Shown here: positions 49,851 through 59,900 of the stretch, in pieces
Position numbering within the stretch: the first letter of the stretch is position 1
How the letters are laid out: each line of letters begins with the position of its first letter
Assembly (NCBI RefSeq): GCF_918797505.1
Contig: NC_092802.1
Span: forward strand, 14,155,480 to 14,219,479
Length of the DNA stretch: 64,000 nt
Direction of reading: 5' to 3'
DNA from: Bemisia tabaci
Taxonomy: Eukaryota; Arthropoda; Insecta; Hemiptera; Aleyrodidae
Position numbers and translations under genes: made by a program
The notes under the pieces: generated by a model
The model's input: only the letters and a program-made list of their open reading frames with translations
The model's database searches: none
What the model was told of the DNA's origin: nothing

Positions 49851-52800
49851 TCTTGAAATTTGAGGTAAGATAATGGCGGCCACAGAAAAAAAATCCAACA
49901 GCACGTCATTGTCGGAGCGAGGATGAAAAGATCAAGTAACTGTCTCAAAAGTAGTCTGGGGAGAACGTTTCCCACATAAACGCGGAATTTAACCAGGTAC
50001 TCTGTCCGTGTTGTATGTTAAATGGAGTCCTTTGGGACCAAAGGATCTCCAAAGAGAACAAAAGAAGGATCTACAACGCGATTGTCAAGAGCATAGTAAC
50101 CTACGGGTGTGAAGTATGGCCAATGAAACAGCGGACCCGGGAGGTTTTAGCGGCAACAGAGATGGACTTCTGGCGTAGATCCGCTGGTATTTCCAGAAAG
50201 GATCGCGTCAGAAATGAAACGGTACGGGAGATCATGGATGCCAGGCAGACCATCGTGCATGACATTATAACAAAACAACTAATTTGGTATGGTCATGTCC
50301 AGAGAATGGCAGGAGACAGGTTGCCGAAGAAGGTCCTTGACTGGGTTCCTCCTGGGAGAAGACGCAGAGGGCGCCCAATGAAAGGTTGGAGGGAATGGAT
50401 TGAAGCGGAAATGTTAAGGTGCTCAATCCCCCAAGATTTGTGGTTTGAAAGAGAGCAGTGGAGGTTAGGAGTCGTAGAGCGCGAGGGAGTGCTGTAAAGC
50501 GACTTACATGTATGTACTCTGTCCGTGCAGAAATTTTTTATCAAAAGCTCAACATTTTACCCCAGTTTCTACAGCCACCAAAAAATGAAAAATATCCAAA
50601 TTTCGCCGCTTATACCAGGATGGCGTCATTAACCATGAGGCAACTTGCTGTGTACTATTCTACCGTGCTGAGGAAGAACGCCGTATGAACATTCGAGAGT
50701 TGCCAAATTTCCTTTGATAAAATGTTCATTTTTAAGCAAAGTTATGAGTATTATTTCTTGAAACTTTCAGGACTTTTCGGTGGAATTGCGAGTAAACTGT
50801 CTGAAAAATTGGAAGAAAAATATTATTAAGTTTGCCGGGAAATTCGTGTCTCATCAAAGGAAATTTTCCAACGCCTGAAGGTTTATACAGCGTTCTAGCT
50901 TAGTACGGCAGTATTGTACACGTTACATCGGATGGTCCTAACAGCTGGAAAGGGCACATCTGGCAACCAAAAGCGCCAAAAGATGAGGACGAGTCCAGTT
51001 ATTTCGAAAATAGTTTATTTTGAAACAATTTAAGCTGTCCTCGAACGAGCCGGAATTCTTTTGTGAGAAATTATCACTGAAAATCATTCTGAAATGGTCT
51101 ATTTGTAGAAGAAGAGGGAAAGAGAGTAAGAACAATTAATTAAGTATTGACGCTTACGTTGTATTGAAAGGTTTCTCTTCTTTCTAATCAGAGCCGAGTA
51201 CATGATTGACATGGCGCTTACACCTCCAATATGCCCGCACGTATCAAATCCACCCTATGCATTGAAACATAATAAATATACGTACATAATTGATCTGTTG
51301 CTTACAAAAGACGCAGTATACCAAAAAGACGTTTCACAGGTAAAACTGTAAACTCCTACAAAAATCTCGTTGCGCAAGATCAGAAAAGTCATACAATGTT
51401 CCTCACGTGGGACCCTCACATGGTTACAAAAGCATACTGATTTTTTAAAGGAAGCTGTTCGATGGCAATTTAAGTATTAAGTCCAATATCTTTAATTTTT
51501 GGTTCGTTGGGTAGCCAGTGCTATGGGTTGAAATAAAATGTTAAGTCACATCAACTTGAATTTAAAGAATGTATTTGTCGAAGCTTTTCGGCCTCAGCCG
51601 TCGTCAGGACTTAGCAAAAAACACAGTTTGAGACAACACATGATTAATTTCGATTAATACCAGTTCATACATACAGGGTTATTCAAAAGTTACGCACCAC
51701 TGGCCATAACTTTAGTTCTAATTATGATATCGATTTGCGGTTTGTGGCGTCCTTCCTCATATCGAGGGGGAAACTTTTTGAGGTACTTTTCAGTTCTTCA
51801 CCCCCCCCCCCAGGGGGAGGGGGGCGGGGGGCAACTCAAAAATTTCAAATAGCAACCCCCATCATGTGATACATCGTTATAGAAAGAGCATGAAAAAAGA
51901 AAATTTTTGGCGCAAACCGGAAGTCGATCTGACCCCCTTGTCGAAAGTTAGGGGGGTCCAAAGGTTATTTAGGGGGTCCGTACCTTCATTTTTTAGAGTA
52001 GCTTCGGCGGCTCTTGGACATACCGTTTCTCTTCTCGAAGAGTCCTCGAATACTCCAAGTCTGATACCGAAGTCTTCATATTGCCCCCGGGCCACCACAG
52101 CCCCCCCGTAGGGGGGAATGGGCCTGTTACAATGAAACATTGCATTAAAATGCGAAAAGTCACAGAAGAGCTTCAAACCTAGTATCAAATCTGAGTGGAC
52201 CTTCTTGCCAATGTTAACGCAAACGCAGCCTGCGACTTTAAAGTGAGTTTTCAAAACTCTTAGCCCCCTGCCCCCCCCCTCATTTTTGGTTGCAGAGCGG
52301 GTAAAAACCGGGAAATTCACTAGAAATAATGCCCGAAACTAATGTCCAACTTGAGGAGGACCCTTGAAACGTTGCGATCAGTCGGAGCATTGAAATACAA
52401 GGACTGCCACCCCCTTAAAGTACGGAAACATCCAAAACACCCCCGCTGTCCCCCTCATTTTTCGTTTCGGAGCGGGTAAAAACCGGGAAAATCGCCAGAA
52501 ATGATGCGCCGGTTCTTACCAGCTCTGCAACGAAAAAAGAGGGGGGCAGCGGGGGTTTTATGGATGTTTCCGTCCTTAAAGTGGGCGGCAGTTCCTGTGT
52601 TGCAGTTCTCCGACTGAGCGCAACGTTTCAAGGGTTCTCGTCAAGTTCTACAGTGGTTTCGGGCATCATTTCTGGCGATTTTCCCGGTTTTTACCCGCTC
52701 CGCAACGAAAAATGAGGGGGACAGCGGGGGTGTTTTGGATGTTTCCGTACTTTAAGGGGGTGGCAGTCCTTGTATTTCAATGCTCCGACTGATCGCAACG

Positions 52801-53906
52801 TGTCAAGGGTCCTCCTCAAGTTGGACATTAGTTTCGGGCATTATTTCTAGTGAATTTCCCGGTTTTTACCCGCTCTGCAACCAAAAATAATTTTTCATGC
52901 TCTTTCTAACGATGTATCACATGATGGGGGTTGCCATTTGAAATTTTTGAGTTGCCCCCCGCCCTCCCTCCCCCGGGGGGGGGGGGTGAAGAACTGAAAA
53001 GTACCTCAAAAAGTTTCCCCCTCGATATGAGGAAAGACGCCACAAACCGCAAATCGATATCATAATGGACCACTAGACAAGGTACGAATTTCAGCATTCT
53101 AATACATGTTTCTTAACCAAAATTTCACGTAAAACACGATACGCACAACAAAAATTATCGAAATTAACTCCTTACGAAGATATTTTATGATTCTTGATGC
53201 GTAAATTCAAACCATCCGCTCATGAAAACTCAATGCTCTACGTGATTCACATCGCGCGCTAAACGTTATCATGACAGTCTCTGCGATATAAAAATCTAGC
53301 AACCTCAATCTTGACGCTTTGGCTTAGCTGTAGCAAATTGCTAATAGTTTGAACAACACATGGTGGGAAATGAACATTGCTCGATTGAGAGGCTTGCAGA
53401 AACCGTTGTAGTGCGCGATTTGACTCACGTAGAGCCTTGAGTTTCTTGTGAGCGGGCAGTTCAAATTTCTCATAACCAATGTGAAATAAAATCCAGGCAG
53501 CTGTGAACTGCGAAATAAAGAAAGAAACAATTATGAAGGTCATGTTAGGAACAAAGACAGATTGGAACACGATCTAAAGATATATAAGGTTAGTAATAGA
53601 AAAGAAAAACGAGAAGTCGAATGGTAGGGTAACACAGACTGAAGTAATGGCTACGGCCGGTCCCGGTCCTATAGAAAATAGATAGATATAAGATTATAGA
53701 TTATTAATTACTCAAAGAGTAATTAACTACTCAAAAAGAAGAAAACTCAAACAAAATATGTTTCTTAAGATATCACTTAATCTAACTCAATCATATACAC
53801 AACATGATTGATTAAAATATTATCAACTGACTCTTACTTATAATTTTGAAGTTTTTCATACATAATTCTGATTTTTGTAAACAATATGTCATGATATTTT
53901 CTATGA

Positions 53907-53943
<37 letters not shown>

Positions 53944-56900
53944 TGAAATAAAAACGTTAATATCTTTGTTAGGAGTTGGTTTAAGTAATTTTCGTTGTGC
54001 GAATCGTGCTCTACGTGAAATTCTGGTTAAGAAACATGTATCAGATTGCTTAAATTCGTACCTTGTCTAGTGGTCCATTAGAACTAAAGTTATGGCCAGT
54101 GGTGCGTAACTTTTGAATAACCCTGTATGACGTCAATGTTTTCGTTTTTTTTTTTTTTTTTTTTTTTTTTTTTGTTTTTTTTTCACGTATGAGATCACAT
54201 GTGTGAACGTTTGTAAGAACTGATTGTAATCAAAATTATAATCATGTTTTGTCTCAAACTGTGTTTTTGAACTTAAAATCGGGCAACTCAAATCTCCCGT
54301 AACCAATGTAAAACAAAAACTCCAATATCTCAGTTAGGAGTAAATGGCAGTAATTTTAAATGTTAGAATCATGCTCTACGTGAAATTCTGGTTGACGAGC
54401 ATGTACCAGAATGCTTAAATTCGTCCCTTGTCTAGTGGTCAATTAAATCCTTAAAAGAAACAAACAAACAAAATAACAAACTTGATCGTATGGAGGAGGG
54501 TAGTAAGGGTTTTGCGTTCATGAGAAGCTGCTCGTATCGCTGAAGCGTCGAATACGCGATGGAAAGATTTTGGGCCTGCCCGAAATGATTTTTGGAGATT
54601 TCAAGAAAATCCCGGGTGGAGTGTCATTGAAGTGCAGCATATTTCGCTTGAACTCATCAGCTGAAATAAATAAGATTAAAGGTCAATATTTAGTATTTTG
54701 CGCGTCACAAACTCTCATTTGGTAGTTGAATCTTGTAAATCATTATGAATGAATAAGATCTGTCTGAATGTCAAGTTTTTGCATTTGGACAGAAATAAAT
54801 GATGGTCTGTAAGGGGAGGGATTTTAGTCTGCGGACATTTTCTCATATTTTCTCTCGCTACTGAATTCAGGGGGAAATCCCCCCCTCCCCCTCATATTGA
54901 AAATATGACCTCTTTGAAAGTACTTTTTGATAAGATTTCATAAATTTTTCGGAAGATTCGGAGGTCCCCCTCCTATCATTGGTATCTTCCTGTCATTATA
55001 TGTATTAGGGGTTGCAATGGCACGCTTGAATAAGTCCATGGACTAAAATTCCATCCGAATTATCAAGCACTCTTTCAAATACCTGGACTTGAATGTTATG
55101 GTGTTGGAACGTGGGGCTGCAGATCACTCAAAGTGCACTGCAGGGGCGACTAGGAACCAGAACAACAAAACAGCATAACACAAAAAAAGGGGGGGCGTTT
55201 CCACCAGGTCGTAATTGGGGGGGGGGAGCTACGACCAGCTCCGTGAAATCTTTGGGGGTGTGGTAAGGGGGAGGAACTGAATTGGGCTTACCCAGCACGG
55301 CATGGCAATTGTAGGTTTGCTTAAATCCGAGTTCAATATTATTCAACGACACCAGTCACGTTTATCGCAATTTATTCAAGGATAATACACTTTATAGAAT
55401 TCACTTTACAGAGTACACAACAACGCAACCTTGCTCAATCACACCCAGCAGAATCACAGACACCACAAATCAACAAAATTTTAACGAAGCGAAAACAACA
55501 AGAAGGGGGGTTTGAAGGCAGTCGCGGCGCGGCGGGAATGGGCTCCTGGCCTGGTTCGGGAACTTGCGAAATAGAATTTTGGGACTCCGAAAGCGAGTAG
55601 CACTTGCGTTGACGGGGGTGGGATTACGATCCAGACCGTAACCGTGAACGAAGAGCGACTGGCGATCTTGATTTTTCCAGAGTTTTCCTGGGCCTAAACC
55701 GAGGCTGAAACAAGTCCGTTCCCACGGTTTAGGCAGGGCCAAAAACTCGGACTCAGCATGCATGGCCCTGTCTGTGCATCTCTGAGCGCATCTTCGTTCA
55801 AGGAGACGACCACCGTTGTCACATTGCTCCGGGCGCAGCCTGGTGGTCGGCTAAAAGAGATAGGTAGTTGGAAAAGCGCTGGGAGCAATATGACAGTCCT
55901 CACTTCCGGCCGCTGATGTCATATTGACCGGGGACCGTCAGTGCATGTGCAAACTCGCCTCTTTTCCGCTGAACACGGTCTGCTCCTCCCCGGAGACAAA
56001 TCCATGTAATCCAGAATCTGCGAGGCTTCCCACGGTATTTTGTCTCGAAGAAAAGCACACCGGATTCAGCGTCCAAGTTCGAAATCCGCTCGTCCCCGGC
56101 CAAGGCCAGGGGCCCATTCGAGGCACCCAGGGAGATTGAATGTTGGGGGGGTTGGTTCTTTTGGGGGTTGAGGGCTCGCTAGCGCTTGCCCTCATTGCAG
56201 TGTGCATGAGTGAGGAGTTTGGAATTTTTTCGAATTATTGGAGCCTTAAATGACAACAAAACGGAACTGTGTTGTGTATTGAAAAAAAAAAAATGTTTTG
56301 GGCTATATACACAATGTAATTTTTTATTTTTTTGTCATAGTTCGTTCGCCGCAGTCAAGGCGGATAAAGAATGGTGGTCGTATTTCGATTTTGGCCGCCA
56401 TCTTGAAGCGTTGTGACGTCAGGAGGGTACGGGTTTTGCCGTGCAATCCGAGGTTGAGTCGGCCCCCCCGGCCTCGGCCAGCCAATGTACCCGATGTACC
56501 CGATACCGTGTGACGTCCAGAGGGTACGAAATGCGACCACCATTCTTTATCCGCCTTGCGCCGCAGTCGCGTTTTAACTTTGGTGCTGGGCGGTCACTCA
56601 TGTGATCGCTCCCACTATGAGTTCCTCTAACTCGCTGCTCAGAAGTGTTTCGCCGCCTTATTGTGTTCTAACTGTGCTAGAAACATGTTACCAACTCCTT
56701 CCTAGTAGAAACATTTGAGTGCGACTCTCTAAACCGAAGATATTTCCTTATAAATATCGGAATCTTGTGATTTTTCGTGCACCATCTTCGGTTTAGCCAA
56801 CAACGTAGAGCGATGGGAGAGATAAGTTACACTCGAGAACATTCTTATCAATTTTTATTACTCTCCCGAATTTGATAAGACTCTTACGCGACTCGATTGC

Positions 56901-59900
56901 AGGATGCGAAGCTCTGCCGCTGCTGGAAAGTGTGAGGGGGGAAAGGCGTCGCGTCGTTACTCGCGGAGTGGCTATTGGTGGGGCTAGAGTACCTTTATAG
57001 ACAGAGTATGGCCATTCGTATCTTTTTACTACAGGAAAACTGTTCCGCTTTTTGATTGGTCAACGAGTTTTTAGGCTTCATGATGCTCTTAGGGCCGTAT
57101 ATAAACAAACAAGATGGCGACTCACCGTAACATCGATAAGAAGCTAAATTTGACACAAATTTCAATTATACGGCAGTAACAATTTAAACTAGCATATCTA
57201 CGAATAACACACGAAAAAAACACGAAAACTATTGTTAAAACGCCTTTCACCTTTATCACAGGAGGATGTAAGATGTGCATAACCTCAATCTTGCTTGCTG
57301 ATAACAGCCATCTTGTTTGTTTATTTACGGCCCTAAGAGCATCGTGTTAGCCTATTCGATCGCGACCAATGAAAAACTGGAACAGAAATGGCCATACTCT
57401 GTCTATAAAGGTACTCTAGGTGGGGCCTCCTCCGCAACCCTTGGGTAGGTCCAGTTTGACGTTCTGACTCTTCAAGGACTCTAAGGCGACGGTGGAGGGG
57501 AGTGACCTGCTTGAGAGGAGGGTGCTGGTTTGAGCGGTGAGGCATGGACGGGCCCGGGCGGTCCCAACACCAACGCAAGGCCCATATCGGACGGCGGGAT
57601 TTTTCTCTTGTGCGCCGGTCGGCGAATTTTTATCGTTGTGACATATGATCACTATTCTATTATAAACTTAACGGACTGCTCGGTCGTCCTTTGTTCTACT
57701 TATTTGTTGTTAGAAAAAATGCTTATAATATCTTTGTAATGATAGTTAGCAATAAAGTTATTAGAAAAAAAAAAACAAGAAGAAAAAATCCAACATGAGT
57801 ATGTTGGAAAAGCGTGCCGAATGACTGAAATGTTGGACAAATACCTCTTATTTTCACGTCTTTGCTTTTTGCATCAATTGGTACTTTTTGCTAAATTTGG
57901 GAGAAAATATTGATTCATGAACGTTGAATGTAAATTAATTTTAAAGATTCCGTCCGATTATCTTGATTTTAAGCTGATATGCGGCATTTGCGCACGACCG
58001 TGATTTGGGCGAACTGCCGTGCATCGAAATCGCGTTGAGTTAATCTCTTTGGATTTCGAACTGTAACTTCTCTCCTATTCGGCCGATTTGTACAAATGAG
58101 GTCTCTTTTTATTTGTACTTCAACGGAAAGTAAAGAAAAACTCGCTAAATAGACGGAAAACAATTTTTGAGAGAATTTGGTGGATCCTGGCATCACGGTG
58201 AATGGTTAATCGGTTAATCGCCTCGCCGTCTTTTATTGCCTTGCTCGAAACCGGACACCCAAAGTTATATCGCGAAATAACTGTAGTGGTTTAAGTGGAT
58301 TTCGGCAGGGGCCATGGTTAGTACATAGTATAATGAGTCACGAGGCTCATCACAGATTGCACTTACAGTGCAAGACGCTCATTGGCTATAGAGTTTTGGC
58401 GGGAAAGAAGGTTCTAGAGTTGAGTCCTCCGAGCGTAAGAAAGCTCCTATGAGGTTTCTATCAAATTGAATAATACGGTTTTGACAGAAAAATGTTCTCA
58501 AGGGTTTCCAATTAGCAGTTCATTAGATTTTTTGGTAAAAGACCATCAGGGCTTGACAGTGTAATGGTTCAAAGACAAAGAAACGGGTGCGAGGAAAAAA
58601 GTATTTGGACGACCCGTTGAATAGCATTGGTTGATCTGTGTGCTGTACTATGGTACATCCGAGTGATTTCAAAAAGCGAGCCCTACTGGCACGCTTAAAA
58701 ATAGTTCGTTCGAGCGTTCTACTAGGCCGATTTCCACGATTTTTGCGGTTATCGACAGGTGATAGTCCCTAGATGAGGAAAAAACACCAAGAAGTGGCCC
58801 GAATACTGTATTAACAAGGTGGAGAAAGGGATGAAATAATTGTACTTTTTGGAACTTCTTGGCTTTGATTTCCCCGCAAAATGGTGTGGACCCAGCACCA
58901 TTTCTCTTAATCAGATTTTGAAAATAGTTCATTCGATTTACTGGTCCAATCGCTCCAGGCCAAAAGGATTGGACAAATGAGAGTCGGGCATGATTACTTT
59001 TTAATTTTTTGGGGTCAATCTTTCGTTGGCGCGGGCCTAAGAAAGCGCGAAGCGCCCTCTGGGCGTTGAGTATTCATACGAGTGTATCTATGAACCACTT
59101 TCTTTATTCGTCTATACTCACTAGTTAAATCAGCAAACTTCGTAATTCCATAAGTCGCGTTGTCATAGACATCGTTATTTAACTTCTCAATGATTTTCAA
59201 ATTACTTCTGAAAACATCAAACCGTGTCGCTTGCTCAGCTGCATTTTTATAGGATCTCCCGAACGTGACCATAAACTCATAAAACTGCCTCAGTTCAAAC
59301 TAAAATGGAAATTATAAGTGAATGAATTGGAATTAAAAAATAAGGAACATACAATCATAACGGAAATTAGAACAATTGCGGTTTTTGAAGCTCGCATGAC
59401 CTTTAAGAATAGATCGTCTGAGATCATATCAGTAGAGGTACAACCCTGGGTGGAAATAGGTGAACCAGTGGGGAGGGGGGCCCGCCGGCCCGGCCCTCCC
59501 CTCAACTCTGCTTGGACACTTCCAAAACATGTCAAGGACCCAAGCTATACTACTTAGTTTTGAGGTAAAAGGCATAGGAAATGTAATAAAACCCATTAAT
59601 TTGAAGAACCTTAAAACGTGACAGCCATTTTATTACTTTTGACATCACAACACCTGGATTTGGACATTTGCAGTTACAGGTCATTTTAGTACTTTGAACA
59701 TTAGATAACATGGGTAGTTTTGCTCAGTGAACATTTCATGTCATGGACATTAAAAAGAGGACATTACGACAGTGGGTATTATTTATTGGACATTTTAGAC
59801 TGGACTTTTTCAATGATCACCTTCTACTTCCTCTCTACTTCTTTAGCTCTGCACATGGAGCCACAAAGATGAAAACTGACATGAGCAACTTACCGTCAAT

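Larger units (their letters stand above)
51674..54125. mobile_element. Outer foldback of a nest, CAGGGTTATTC ends
   Basis: CAGGGTTATTCAAAAGTTACG at the left and CGTAACTTTTGAATAACCCTG at the right are perfect inverses, each flanked by TA. The arms also mirror each other for more than 150 bases (GAGGGGGAAACTTTTTGAGG and inverse). The right arm is split by the insertion at 53067-54076. The GC-rich middle has its own inverted copies of TACCCGCTCCGCAACGAAAA. Confidence 0.88.

Noticed and set aside
51430..51470. Minus-strand LPLKNQ just before the Cys exon, like the VKNQ end of the missing exon
   Set aside because: A stop lies a few codons upstream in that frame and the GT position would put the Cys exon out of frame.
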